From: Salimicrobium halophilum
GTDB lineage: Bacteria > Bacillota > Bacilli > Bacillales > Halobacillaceae
Length of the DNA: 64,000 nucleotides
Direction: 5' to 3'
Assembly (NCBI RefSeq): GCF_900100295.1
Contig: NZ_FNEV01000007.1
Span: 1 to 64,000 of the forward strand
Shown: piece by piece, positions 9,577 to 18,762 of the stretch
How positions within the stretch are numbered: position 1 is the stretch's first letter
Layout: every line of letters starts with the position of its first letter
Position numbers and translations under genes: made by a program
Notes under the pieces: model-generated
The model's input: the letters and a program-made list of their open reading frames with translations, nothing else
Told to the model about the DNA's origin: nothing
The model's database searches: none

Positions 9577-9771
9577 ATGACTAAAGAAAATAAGCTTTTT
9601 TGGATTCTAGGAATCATTGGTATCACGAACATCATCGTCTCTATCGTGCTTTTAGCCACCATCAATAATACGATGATTTCTCTTATGATCTTCACTTCCG
9701 GAATCTTCCTCATCATCGGAGGAATTGCAGACCGGAAAGAAAAAGACAGACGACGTCACCGGGATTCCTGA
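9577..9771 (+). CDS. Small two-helix membrane protein, unknown function
   Basis: 64 residues with two hydrophobic stretches (about 7-28 and 32-50) and a short, strongly basic C-terminal tail (DRKEKDRRRHRDS). Supported by a good promoter and AAGGTGAGG seven bases ahead of the ATG. Its last 16 bp overlap the 3' end of the convergent DMT transporter gene. I do not recognise the family. Confidence 0.65.
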   Translation: MTKENKLFWILGIIGITNIIVSIVLLATINNTMISLMIFTSGIFLIIGGIADRKEKDRRRHRDS

Positions 9772-10667
9772 GGAGGAGTCCTGGGGCGTTTTTTTACTTT
9801 CGTCGTGAAGTAAATACCCGTTAAGACAATCAATCCTCCTATAATTTGCGAAACCGTAATGATTTCCTGAAGAAATAGCAGAGAAAGAATAGCAGTCGCA
9901 AACGGCATGAAATTCATGAATACGGTCGCTTTCGCCGGTCCTATCTCCGCCACAGCCATGTTCCAGGATAAAAGCGCGAGGAAGGAAGGGAACACACCGG
10001 TATAAAGAATGCTGAACACAATAGGGCCTGACCATTCAGATACGAAGCGCCCCTGGGACCATTCAAAAAGAAAGGCCGCAAACATAATGATGAAATTTCC
10101 GATCAACAACATAGCGAACAGGCTCCCATATAAAGGGATGCGGTAGCCAAACTTATTGACGAACGTAGAATAAGTCGCCCAGCAGATGACGGCTCCCATC
10201 ATAATCAGATCCCCACTATTGAAACTGAGCGAAAGAAGCGTCTCCAAAGAACCGTCACTTATAATGTACATAACTCCGACTAATGAAAGGCCAACCCCGG
10301 CAATTTGACGTTTCCCATATGTTTCCCTCAAAAAGAAAAAACCCAGAATAATGGTTACAGCCGGAGTAAGAGACTCCATGATCGAAGCATTGATGGTGGA
10401 CGTATAATGAAGAGCTAAATAAGAAAGAGAAGGGAAAAAGGCGATACCCGTAACCGCCATCCCAAGGATTGGACGCCACTCTTTTATCAGCTGGCGCCGA
10501 ACGAGCATGATTTTCTTCCGGTAAAAGGCGAAAACGAGGATAAGACCAAGGAGCGTACGCATCCATGTCAACGTAAGCGGCGGAACCACATCAGCTGCTA
10601 CTTTACCTACAATATAATTTCCTGCAAATAAAAAAACAGTAACCATGACAAGAGCATAGGCGCGCAT
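9756..10667 (-). CDS. EamA/DMT family transporter
   Basis: 303 residues with ten predicted membrane helices arranged as two EamA repeats (about 1-140 and 150-290), the second ending in the conserved LFLQEIITVSQIIGGLIVLTGIY. Such proteins export amino acids, nucleotides or other metabolites; the substrate cannot be told. The C-terminus is short and basic and overlaps the convergent small gene by 16 bp. Monocistronic as far as can be seen. Confidence 0.88.
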   Translation of the reverse strand: MRAYALVMVTVFLFAGNYIVGKVAADVVPPLTLTWMRTLLGLILVFAFYRKKIMLVRRQLIKEWRPILGMAVTGIAFFPSLSYLALHYTSTINASIMESLTPAVTIILGFFFLRETYGKRQIAGVGLSLVGVMYIISDGSLETLLSLSFNSGDLIMMGAVICWATYSTFVNKFGYRIPLYGSLFAMLLIGNFIIMFAAFLFEWSQGRFVSEWSGPIVFSILYTGVFPSFLALLSWNMAVAEIGPAKATVFMNFMPFATAILSLLFLQEIITVSQIIGGLIVLTGIYFTTKVKKRPRTPPQESR

Positions 10668-10688
10668 TCCACCTCTCCTCCTTTCTCC

Positions 10689-10722
10689 AGTAAAAAAAGA
10701 CCCTCCTTTATAGAGGCTCTTT
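10689..10722 (-). terminator. Terminator after the 83-residue hypothetical gene
   Basis: Minus strand: AAAAAGAGCCTC pairs with GGAGGGTCTTTTTT around a 6-nt loop, directly after the stop at 10723. Confidence 0.75.
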
Positions 10723-10974
10723 TTACCATTCGAGAATGTATCCTTTCACCCCGATCGGTTCCTTATCCGGCGCCTGCTGGGTAGCAGTGAAATAAGGATC
10801 TTCATGGTCGAGATGATATTCGATAGAATCCGGATCCAGATACAGTTTGTATTCCAAGTCCGTCACTTTGTGAAGACTTATATTCGATACCGTCTCCTGG
10901 TTCTTCTCGTCATCAATAAGAAAAATATCAATGTTATCAAAACCATAGGTGAGCAAACGATCTTTCAGTTCCAT
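10723..10974 (-). CDS. Hypothetical acidic protein
   Basis: 83 residues, markedly acidic (many Asp/Glu), no signal peptide or membrane segment. The ATG is preceded by GGGGGATAGGT and the gene ends at a terminator, both supporting a real gene. I do not recognise the family. It starts 255 bp away from the divergent SLT gene. Confidence 0.55.
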   Translation of the reverse strand: MELKDRLLTYGFDNIDIFLIDDEKNQETVSNISLHKVTDLEYKLYLDPDSIEYHLDHEDPYFTATQQAPDKEPIGVKGYILEW

Positions 10975-11229
10975 ACCTATCCCCCTTTTCTTCGTTGTTT
11001 ATTTGATTCAGCCTTTCCCTATCTCTACATACGTAGTCTTAGACAGAAAAAAAGAGAACTATTCTTTTTCTTACTATGGTAGGAATGGACAGTCGGCTTT
11101 ACTTATCTGTAATACTATGTAACATACCCCACAATCCTCTCCGGAAAACAGGTGCAATTATTTTCGTAGGAAAAGAATTCTCTTTCTGCTATCCTTGTAG
11201 ATAGAAAAAATAGGAAAGGACGGATCGAA

Positions 11230-12540
11230 ATGAAGAAATGGACAGCTTTGCTGCTCACCCTTATGTTGACACTGATCGCCTTCCCTCTTTCCGCAGAGGA
11301 GAATACTCACAAAGAAATCCTCTCTAAGATTGTAGAGGTTGCTAATGAGAATGAGATACCTGCAGAAATCATGATCGCAATCGCCTCTAAAGAATCAGGT
11401 GCGAAAGGAGAGTACTTTCGCCATTACGACGAAAACGGTGATGTGATCGAAACAGACGACGGTGGTATTGGTCTAATGCAGATTACCGAACTGAAAGAAA
11501 CTAGTTATAGCAAAAAGGAACTCGAAGATATCGAAAACAATATCCGCGCTGCAGCTGAAGTTTTGAATGCGAAATGGGGCTACATAGGCAAACGCATCCC
11601 CGAAATGAAAACTTGGAGTTACGAGGCTGGTAAGGTATCCTACAAAAACGATGAAGAAGACCCGAAACAGGTAATTGAAAACTGGTACTTCCCTGTGATG
11701 GCTTACAACGGGCTTGTTGAACAAAACATTCCGAAACACAGTGAAGAAACTGCTTACCAAGACGAGGTATTCAAGTCTATGGCAGATCAAGGACAACTGT
11801 TCACTGCGTCTCATGCCGAACAGATTGAAAGCGAATTGAGCGAGTATTTCGTTAAGGGAGATACTTATAACACGGATGGTGTGAAAGGAATTGTTAGTTT
11901 TCCTTCTGACGACGATTCTGGAGAAGAGATTGAACCGGTAAAACTCGAAATGGAAGGAACATACACCCGCATGAATCAGTTTGAAGAAGAGCAGTTAATC
12001 ACTTTCAATCGTAACTCCCCTTCTTTCTCATACGTCAACGTTTATGATTCTGATCAACTCACTAATCACAGTGATACTATTGGTTTCTACAACAATTTTT
12101 CGTTAACTTCCCAGCCTTTTCTCTTCAACGACAATGATGCCAGTCACTACGGATATTATACAGTGAATAGAAATGGAGAAGAAGAGTTCATTGCATCTTC
12201 GAACCTGATCTCCACGTCCCACCCTTATGCCAACAGTGACTTCTCAGAATTCGGTTCCGACCAAGAAGATGAGAACGGTGTCGTAACGACTGAGAACGGA
12301 TATGTCACAGTGAAATTTGATGAGAAAATCGCGGATGACTACGTCAGCGAGCGTAATTTTTATTTAAAAGATGAGAACGACACAGGTATAGAAGCAAGCT
12401 TAATGAAAGAAGGAGTAGAAGTGCGGGTCACCCCGAGTACAGTGGAAAAAGGTGAAGTATACACCCTTTACGTCCACAAAGTCCGGGACGAAGAAGGTAA
12501 CATGGCGAAACCCGTAAAGCAAAAAGTGAAATTCGAATAA
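11230..12540 (+). CDS. Secreted lysozyme-like (SLT) protein with C-terminal Ig-like domain
   Basis: 436 residues. Signal peptide at 1-22 (KKW, hydrophobic core, cleavage near SAEE). Residues about 25-165 look like a soluble lytic transglycosylase fold: IAIASKESG with the likely catalytic Glu, GGIGLMQIT, and a MAYNGL segment near 155-160. A central Asp/Ser/Thr-rich region follows, and the last ~90 residues resemble an SbsA-type Ig-like domain (VTVKFDEKI...YTLYVHKVRDEEGN). The role would be cleavage of peptidoglycan outside the cell. AGGAAAGGA precedes the ATG. The two-domain reading is by pattern, not by search. Confidence 0.75.
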   Translation: MKKWTALLLTLMLTLIAFPLSAEENTHKEILSKIVEVANENEIPAEIMIAIASKESGAKGEYFRHYDENGDVIETDDGGIGLMQITELKETSYSKKELEDIENNIRAAAEVLNAKWGYIGKRIPEMKTWSYEAGKVSYKNDEEDPKQVIENWYFPVMAYNGLVEQNIPKHSEETAYQDEVFKSMADQGQLFTASHAEQIESELSEYFVKGDTYNTDGVKGIVSFPSDDDSGEEIEPVKLEMEGTYTRMNQFEEEQLITFNRNSPSFSYVNVYDSDQLTNHSDTIGFYNNFSLTSQPFLFNDNDASHYGYYTVNRNGEEEFIASSNLISTSHPYANSDFSEFGSDQEDENGVVTTENGYVTVKFDEKIADDYVSERNFYLKDENDTGIEASLMKEGVEVRVTPSTVEKGEVYTLYVHKVRDEEGNMAKPVKQKVKFE

Positions 12541-12547
12541 TGATTTG

Positions 12548-12582
12548 CCCCCGCTTTCTTAAAGGGAGAGCGGGGTTTTTTA
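12548..12582 (+). terminator. Terminator after the SLT gene
   Basis: CCCCGCT/AGCGGGG stem followed by six T, starting 8 bp past the stop codon. Confidence 0.85.
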
Positions 12583-12768
12583 TCTTCGAAATCAAAACTA
12601 CGGACTAAGCACTCTTCTTTCAAAGTGACTCAGGTATAAAGAATTAGGTCGTATTAAGGATTTTAGAATGAGGACGTGTGATTAGATATTCCGCTGAAAA
12701 AGTTGGCACATCAATGGATATCAGTATCTTTTCGCCTTGTTAACAACAAGATTCGTCAAAAAATCTTC

Positions 12769-12796
12769 TTGAAAGCTTCTTCGCCTGTGGTATCAT
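12769..12796 (+). promoter_or_regulatory. Promoter of the GH16 gene
   Basis: -35 TTGAAA (12769-12774), 16-bp spacer and -10 TATCAT (12791-12796) with an extended TGG. The transcript would have a leader of about 120 nt. Confidence 0.6.
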
Positions 12797-12810
12797 GAAA
12801 AACAATTAAA

Positions 12811-12822
12811 GAAACCGCTTTC
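12811..12822. promoter_or_regulatory. Operator-like palindrome 1 before the GH16 gene
   Basis: GAAACCGCTTTC, an imperfect 12-bp palindrome of LacI/CcpA type, starts about 8 bp downstream of the predicted transcription start, a typical repressor position. Confidence 0.5.
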
Positions 12823-12877
12823 TAAATATTCTGTCTACATAGTCATCACGAGCATCCATATTTTTTTACGCATTTAC

Positions 12878-12889
12878 GAAACCGGTTTC
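12878..12889. promoter_or_regulatory. Operator-like palindrome 2 before the GH16 gene
   Basis: GAAACCGGTTTC, a perfect 12-bp palindrome of the same type, 67 bp downstream of the first and 36 bp before the start codon. Two such sites suggest looping or a roadblock by a LacI-family sugar repressor or CcpA (inference). Confidence 0.5.
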
Positions 12890-12924
12890 CTTAAATTAAA
12901 TTCCTGCTAGGAGGACCTTTGTAC

Positions 12925-15879
12925 ATGAGAAAACTATTGGTGGTTTGTCTGGTTCTGATCTTCTCATTTGTCGGAACGTCTCTTGTTTTTGGTGAGAAAA
13001 AAGAAGAAGAAACTCCTGCATGGCTTGAGGAGAAATCGTTCCATCCCCCTCAGTCCAATGCAGCGATGTCGAAGCTGGCTTTTGTTGATTTTATGAACCA
13101 ATGGATTGGTGTAACTGGTGAAGACGCGATGGAGACTGCTGAGTCCATCGGTTACTTGCCTGACTTTAAAGCCAATGAAAGATCTGCCATAAAGAAGGAA
13201 GAGGCTGAAGCTATTCTTTCTCACCTGTTCCCGATGGCAGATTGGCCGGAAGCATCGAATGGAAACAAACCTGTGAAGTTGAAAGATGCCATTCAGTATG
13301 TGGAGTCTTTAGCAGACCAAACATACACAACCGGAACCTACAGCAATCAAACGGTTGAGGGCAATGCTTTGATCAACCAGCCGGGAGTCACGCTTGAAGA
13401 TACAACGATTGAAGGAGACTTGTATATTACGCGTGGAATCGGGACAGAGCAAACGATTCTTGATTCTGTCACGGTCCATGGGACGGTCTATGTAGAGAAA
13501 TCTGTACAAAATGCAGTAAAACTCAAGGATTCCGACATCGGACTCGTGTCCGTGTATACCCTTGGTGGCGAAAAGTCTGACTGGTCCCTCGTTTGGGGAG
13601 ATGAATTTCTTACAGAAGAAATCGACTCCAGCAAATGGAAGCATGATATCGGAAACTGGATCGTAGACGAAGATGGTGAAGGTATTTCACCTGGATGGGG
13701 AAACAATGAACTGGAGTACTATACGGACTCCGAGGAAAACTCTTATATTGAAGACGGGAATCTTGTAATCAAAGCGAAAGAAGAACAGAAATCCGATGAG
13801 TTCGGTTCTTATGACTATACGTCTGCGAAGCTGAAAACGGAATGATTATTCAGCAAGAAATACGGGAAGTTCGAAGCACGTATGAAACTTCCTGAAGGAC
13901 AAGGGTACTGGCCGGCATTCTGGATGATGCCTGAAGATAGTGTTTACGGAGACTGGCCGGCATCCGGGGAAATCGACATCATGGAAGCGGCCGGTAAAGA
14001 TACGAACACGATCGGCGGTACGATTCACTACGGAGAAGAATACCCGAATAACACCTATCGCGGAACAGAATACCACTTTCCGGAGGATAGTGATTATAAA
14101 GGATACCACACCTACTCCATCGAATGGGAGCCTGGGGAAATCCGCTGGTATGTCGATGGTGAACTTTATCAGACACTGAATAACTGGTTCAGTCAAGGGC
14201 CGAACGAAGCGGCGAACTATACCTTCCCTGCCCCGTTCGATCAGGAATTCCATCTGATTCTGAACCTGGCAGTCGGTGGCTGGTACGGCGGTGATCCGGA
14301 TGAGACGACAGAATTTCCTGGTCAAATGGAAGTCGATTACGTAAGGGTTTATGAATTGACAGGCCGCGATTACCAGGAGCCGGTGGAACCGACGCAGGAA
14401 CTCGAAACATTGCCTGAAGATGCTAAGCAACCTTTGGAAGACGGAAACCTGATTTATGATCAGGATTATGAGCAAGGGTTTACGATCGTTGATGAAAACA
14501 GTGACACCCCTGATGACACGTACTGGAACTTCCTAACACTACCTGACTTTGCAGGTGAAGGAAGCATTTCCACTGACACGATTGATGGCACGACTTATGC
14601 CAAAACCGATATTACGAATGCCGGAAACGCGCTATGGTCTCTGCAACTGATCCAGCACCTGGCAATCGTGGAAGGCCATACGTATGAAGTTACGTTTGAT
14701 GCGAAGTCGAACACGAGCCGTTCATTGATGACGAAAGTATCCGGAGGTGCTGAGCGTGGCTACGCCAACTATTCCGGTGAGAAGACGTTCGACCTGACGA
14801 GTGATGCACAATCGTATTCCTACACGTTCACACATAATCAGGAAACGGACCTTGCTGCGCGTCTTGAATTCAACATGGGTACTGATGCAAACCCTGTGTG
14901 GATCGGGAATGTCCGTGTAGAGGATATCACCGGCCAGCAAGAAGGGTCGACTCAGAAAGAACCTTTGGCAGATGGAAACCACGTCTATAATGGGACATTT
15001 GACCAGGGCGACTTCTCCCGCCTCGTATACTGGGACACGCTGGTTCAAAATGGTGCTGAAGCAGAAGCAGTAGTCAATGCGGACGACCGCGTGATGCACA
15101 TGGACATTACCGAACAAGGTTCCGCTCCAGAAGATATCCAACTGAAGCAAACAGGCATTCAGTTGCTGAAAGGAAACACTTACGAGCTGACATTCGCTGC
15201 CCGTGCCGATGAAGCCAGTGATATCTCTGTCGGATTCGCCGGGGAGGATGGAGTGAGCTACGCCGATGCGAAACCGGTTTCCCTGGACGAAGAATGGAAC
15301 ACATACACCGTACCATTCGAAATGACGACGGAAACCTCCGATCTTGAAAGCCAGCTTATCTTCTACATGGGTGAAGCCAATGCAGATGTCTATATGGATA
15401 ATGTGAAACTGATGCAGACTTCCAACTATGTGGATTATGATGATATCGATCTCAACCCTCTTTCGGAAGACTTCTCCGAGGGTATGGCTGACTGGGCACC
15501 GTACATTCACTTCGATGCGAATGCTACCGTTGATGTACAAAATGAAGCACTGACCGTTGATATTACACAAGGTGGGAATGAAGCATGGAGTGTGTTGCCG
15601 GAATATCCTGGTCTTGAGCTGGCGAAAGGTGTGACGTATCAGCTTTCGTTTGATGCTAAGTCTTCCGTCGCTCGTGATATAGAAGTGACAATGGAAAACG
15701 CAAGCTATCAACGTTTCCTTGGCGAAACCGCATCGTTGACGAATGAATTCGAGACCTTCACGTATGAATTCGAAATGCCGCAAAATGATACGGTTTCCCT
15801 GAAATATCTGATGGGTAACTTTGCTGATGCTCATATGATTACGTTGGACAATGTACAATTAGAAGTGAAGCAGGATTAA
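12925..15879 (+). pseudogene. Secreted GH16 beta-glucanase (laminarinase-type) with three CBM-like modules, interrupted by an in-frame TGA
   Basis: The two open halves (to 13842 and from 13846) are in the same frame and are separated only by TGA at 13843-13845, so the full product would be about 984 residues. Order: signal peptide; a degenerate SLH-like stretch (about 50-125); a beta-helix-like segment rich in TIEGDLYI/VTVHGTVYV repeats; a GH16 catalytic domain from WSLVWGDEF to YVRVYEL, with the catalytic EIDIME in the second half; then three related beta-sandwich modules of CBM4/9 appearance. The stop falls inside GH16, before the active site, at a place where relatives usually have Gly. 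GGA to TGA is one change. The upstream half alone lacks the catalytic residues. Start ATG chosen because AGGAGGA lies 9 bases ahead. Confidence 0.88.
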
Positions 15880-15881
15880 TC

Positions 15882-15920
15882 AAAAGAAGGCTGTCCGAAT
15901 GGGCAGCCTTCTTTGCTTTT
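15882..15920 (+). terminator. Terminator after the GH16 gene
   Basis: AAGAAGGCTGTCC pairs with GGGCAGCCTTCTT around GAAT, followed by a T-rich tract. Confidence 0.8.
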
Positions 15921-15934
15921 GCGAAGAACTTGAA

Positions 15935-16080
15935 TAGGCGGCTCCGCTTTTCTTTCATGATCCAGCTGCACCACCCAGAAACCCGAGCCATAAGCAGCCT
16001 CGCCTTTTTTGGGAAAAGTTACCTAAAATAAGCCAAGGCTGCTTATGACTGAGGTTTCTAAGCGGGGTGGTTCCGCTTTT
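15935..16080 (-). repeat. Hairpin element locus R2: one full unit plus a fragment, minus orientation
   Basis: Read on the minus strand, a full unit starts with AAAAGCGGAA at 16080 and ends near 15958 in GCAGCTGGA. Nested arms: ACCACCC/GGGTGGT, AGAAACC/GGTTTCT and CATAAGCAGCC/GGCTGCTTATG. A further AGAAAAGCGGAGCC start (15940-15953) is a fragment of a second unit. It fills the gap between the convergent GH16 and M50-like genes. Confidence 0.72.
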
Positions 16081-16083
16081 CAT

Positions 16084-16731
16084 TCAAAACACACGTTTCC
16101 AAGCCTGGATCGCGAAGTAGAACGCCTGGAGGAAGAAGCCGGTCCCCCACACGAGTGCAGGAATTTTCGTCGCTCTTGCCAGGTTTGCGGCATCCCCCGC
16201 CTGTCCAGGGGCAATAACACTCAACCACATGATATTGAAGGCACTGATCACAGACTCTACTAGCACAAGTGCAGCGATAAAGGTCAGGGAATAAACGATG
16301 AGCGTCTGATGTCCTGAACGGATAAGCCAAATAAATAGAGCTCCGAACGTAACAATCCAGAACACCCCATACAGATTACGTACCCAGAACAATAAATTGA
16401 TGGAAAGAAGTCCCATTAATAAAACCACGATCCACGTGTACTTTCCTTTGGATAACAAATAGAAAAGAAAGAAAGCGAACCAGGAGGCGAAAATATAGCC
16501 TGATAAGCTCGTCAGTACATGACTGAACCACGACGTGTGACCGGTCATGGTGACTCCTGAGGTGTTAGGAAAAAGGGAAATGTTACGTACTTCCCCGCCT
16601 GTCACGAGCGCCATCAAGGAGTGTCCGGTCTCATGTACCATCGTATTGATCATAGCGAAATACTTTCCGACAAGCGGCATCTGCGTCAGCAGAAGTGCCA
16701 CGACAAGACTGATAATAATTTGTGTTTTCAT
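16084..16731 (-). CDS. M50-type (HEXXH) membrane metallopeptidase-like protein
   Basis: 215 residues, about six hydrophobic segments, with the zinc motif HETGH near residues 33-37 followed by a GGEVRNISLFPN stretch, as in the M50B family. Members cleave or process membrane-associated proteins; the substrate here is unknown. It ends next to hairpin locus R2. GGGAGGAGCC precedes the ATG. Not the SpoIVFB or RseP type, which are longer and carry other domains. Confidence 0.75.
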   Translation of the reverse strand: MKTQIIISLVVALLLTQMPLVGKYFAMINTMVHETGHSLMALVTGGEVRNISLFPNTSGVTMTGHTSWFSHVLTSLSGYIFASWFAFFLFYLLSKGKYTWIVVLLMGLLSINLLFWVRNLYGVFWIVTFGALFIWLIRSGHQTLIVYSLTFIAALVLVESVISAFNIMWLSVIAPGQAGDAANLARATKIPALVWGTGFFLQAFYFAIQAWKRVF

Positions 16732-16792
16732 TGAGGCTCCTCCCCCACTTTCCCAGTTGTTCTATCTTTACGAATGGGCACGTGGAAATGTT

Positions 16793-18049
16793 TCACGCAT
16801 AATGTCCTCCTACCTTCTTGCTTCGTTCCAACGTAATGCCGCCCCGTTTATAGCTGCTTGCCCTCAATAATGAGGTAGACCCGTGTCGTCCTCTTATATC
16901 ATCCATCGCTCGACTCAACTGACGCTGTTTTTCCCGTTGGTCAAAGAAATCGAGTTGCAGCGCCCCATCGTACTCCAGATTCGTCAGGGACACATAGACA
17001 CGACGGATCGAATTGTTTTTTTCATAATGACGATGAAAGAGAGAAACGACTGCTTTGTACATATCCATCGTCAGATTCGTCGGCAAATGCAGAGACGTGG
17101 ATCTCGAGAATCCACCTCCCGTTTCTTTTGTATACCCGATTCCGATATGAACAGTCCTGCCGACATGGTAGGATTCACGTGCTCGGCGACATACTTCCTC
17201 ACATAAATCCAGAATACAGGGATATATATCTTTCTCCTCATAATCCTGCAACAACGTGATCCCATGCCCGAAGCTTTTCTGTTCGGACCTGGTGAAATCA
17301 CCATAGACCGGACTCAAATCGATTCCCCTGGAATGCCAATAGAGCTGCTCCCCCATAATTCCGAAACGTTTTTTCAGGAAACGAAGCGGATGAGTAGCAA
17401 GGTCTCCCAACTTGATGATACCCATATTATTCAAGCGACGCATCATCCTTTTCCCGATTCCCCAGATATCTTCGACCGGGACAGGCCACAACAAACGCTC
17501 CACGTCTTCATAATGACAAACCGCTATTCCATCTTTCTGTTTTTTAGCGTGGATATCGAGGACCACTTTCGCCAAAAATTTATTATCTCCTATCCCGATG
17601 GCACACTCAATGCCGAACTGATCCATAATTCTTTTCTGAAAAAGCTCAGCTATTGCCCGGGGAGATCCATACAGGGAAGTGAGTCCATCCACGGTCACCC
17701 AAAGCTCATCTACGGAATAGACATGAATCGCTTCCATAGGAGCGTACTGATGAATCAGTTTCGTTATTTCCACCGAAACATCCAAGTAATCCTGCATGCT
17801 TGCTTTCGCTATAATAATTTCCGGGTCTTCCGGTAGTTCGAAAAAACGCGAAACATTGCTTATTCCATGTTTTTTCTTCAGAGCTGGGGAAGCGGCCAAA
17901 ACGATACTCCCCTTCCGTTCAGGGTCACCGACGACGGCCATCAGGGTCCGAGAAGGATCGAGTCCACGCTTTATACACTCAACACTTGCATAAAACGATC
18001 GCATATCCAAACAAAGAACATCATGTCTCGGATACTGATCATACTCCAT
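16793..18049 (-). CDS. Y-family DNA polymerase (UvrX/ImpB type)
   Basis: About 418 residues from the ATG at 18049, which has GAGGTG six bases ahead (the GTG at 18058 overlaps that site). Catalytic residues are present: DMRSFYASVE at the N-terminus and SVDE near 115. Helix-hairpin-helix and little-finger regions follow. It resembles UvrX/YqjW rather than DinB1 by the WPVPVEDIWGIGKRM segment. These enzymes copy damaged DNA and are SOS-controlled in B. subtilis. A Noc-binding palindrome touches its ribosome site, and the nearest SOS box is some 590 bp upstream, beyond a hairpin array. Confidence 0.88.
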   Translation of the reverse strand: MEYDQYPRHDVLCLDMRSFYASVECIKRGLDPSRTLMAVVGDPERKGSIVLAASPALKKKHGISNVSRFFELPEDPEIIIAKASMQDYLDVSVEITKLIHQYAPMEAIHVYSVDELWVTVDGLTSLYGSPRAIAELFQKRIMDQFGIECAIGIGDNKFLAKVVLDIHAKKQKDGIAVCHYEDVERLLWPVPVEDIWGIGKRMMRRLNNMGIIKLGDLATHPLRFLKKRFGIMGEQLYWHSRGIDLSPVYGDFTRSEQKSFGHGITLLQDYEEKDIYPCILDLCEEVCRRARESYHVGRTVHIGIGYTKETGGGFSRSTSLHLPTNLTMDMYKAVVSLFHRHYEKNNSIRRVYVSLTNLEYDGALQLDFFDQREKQRQLSRAMDDIRGRHGSTSLLRASSYKRGGITLERSKKVGGHYA

Positions 18050-18061
18050 TTTCATCACCTC

Positions 18062-18075
18062 ATTTCCCGGGAAAT
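18062..18075. promoter_or_regulatory. Noc-binding site (NBS)
   Basis: ATTTCCCGGGAAAT is identical to the B. subtilis Noc-binding consensus. It abuts the Shine-Dalgarno of the Y-family polymerase gene. Confidence 0.88.
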
Positions 18076-18084
18076 AGTAAAACG

Positions 18085-18375
18085 AAAAGTGGCAGCCTCC
18101 CGCTTAGAAGCTTTATCATAAGTGGGCAGACTTGGCTTCGGATGCTCTTCTCCGAAACACGGCTGACCGCTTATGATACCAGCTTCTGGAGGCTGGAACT
18201 AGACAAAACGAAAAGCGGAGAAGAACGTTTAGAAGCTATAATATAAGCAGACGAGCCTGATTTCGGGTAGCTCTTTCCCGAAACAGGATTGGCTGCTTAT
18301 ATTACGGGCTTCTGTTCTTCGCAGCTAGACCGTAAAGAGAAAAGCGGAGAAGCCCTGTTTAGAACCCTTACTCAT
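18085..18375 (+). repeat. Hairpin element locus R3: two full units and a truncated third, head to tail
   Basis: Unit a (18085-18204): arms GCAGCCTCC/GGAGGCTG, AGAAGCT/AGCTTCT and TCATAAG/CTTATGA. Unit b (18211-18330): AGAAC/GTTCT, AGAAGC/GCTTCT and AATATAAGCAG/CTGCTTATATT, ending GCAGCTAGAC. A third start (AAAAGCGGAGAAG, from 18340) has no 3' half. The units are separated by only a few bases. It lies in the region upstream of the Y-family polymerase; open frames here are by-products of the repeats. Confidence 0.75.
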
Positions 18376-18635
18376 GTTATTCGTATATCGCCAGGCAATA
18401 CGCAATCAGCATCAGTGGTTATGGGATACTTTTTCAAAATTGAACCGTTACTATATCGCTTAAACACTTATATCCGATACGATTTCGTTCCAATCAATCA
18501 GGAATAGTTGGATAATACCTTCTTGCGATAGGATTCCTGATATCCGACTTGAAAGCATCTCATAAACGAAGCCCCTTCCTTGAAAATCATAGCTTCTTCC
18601 CTTTGTTGAGTTTTCCTCTACAAGTATACATTATA

Positions 18636-18649
18636 CGAACATTTGTTCT
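18636..18649. promoter_or_regulatory. LexA (SOS) box
   Basis: CGAACATTTGTTCT matches the Bacillus LexA consensus CGAACNNNNGTTCG with one difference. TATAAT motifs flank it on both strands (18650-18655 plus; 18630-18635 minus), so it could control either direction. Confidence 0.7.
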
Positions 18650-18713
18650 TATAATACCCCATCCACCCTCATTTGTAAACAAAAGAGGCGCTTGTCCCCG
18701 GACAACCGTTCAG

Positions 18714-18739
18714 ACGAGTCCGATATTTCTACATAAGAT
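18714..18739 (+). promoter_or_regulatory. Candidate SigK promoter
   Basis: AC (18714-18715), 16 bp, then CATAAGAT (18732-18739) fits the mother-cell SigK pattern AC...CATANNNT. It ends 23 bp before the Gln/His-rich gene. Confidence 0.45.
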
Positions 18740-18762
18740 GACAGTACAAAGGAGGTGAGCAT

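Noticed and set aside
13843-13845. Selenocysteine or programmed read-through at the glucanase TGA
   Set aside because: GH16 enzymes have Gly here, not a redox Cys, no SECIS-like hairpin is evident after the stop, and the TGA-T context is not leaky.
14722-15858. 378-codon open frame on the minus strand
   Set aside because: Antisense to the CBM-like modules of the glucanase gene, with Cys/His/Ile-rich translation and no start signals.
16771-16797. CACGTGGAAA and TGTTTCACG near each other, parS-like
   Set aside because: They are two half sites in the wrong order and do not form the 16-bp palindrome.
18085-18375. CRISPR array
   Set aside because: The repeating units are about 120 bp imperfect palindromes without constant repeats and unique spacers of CRISPR size; no cas genes are near.
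18289-18507. 72-codon open frame upstream of the SOS box
   Set aside because: Translates hairpin-element sequence and has no ribosome site.
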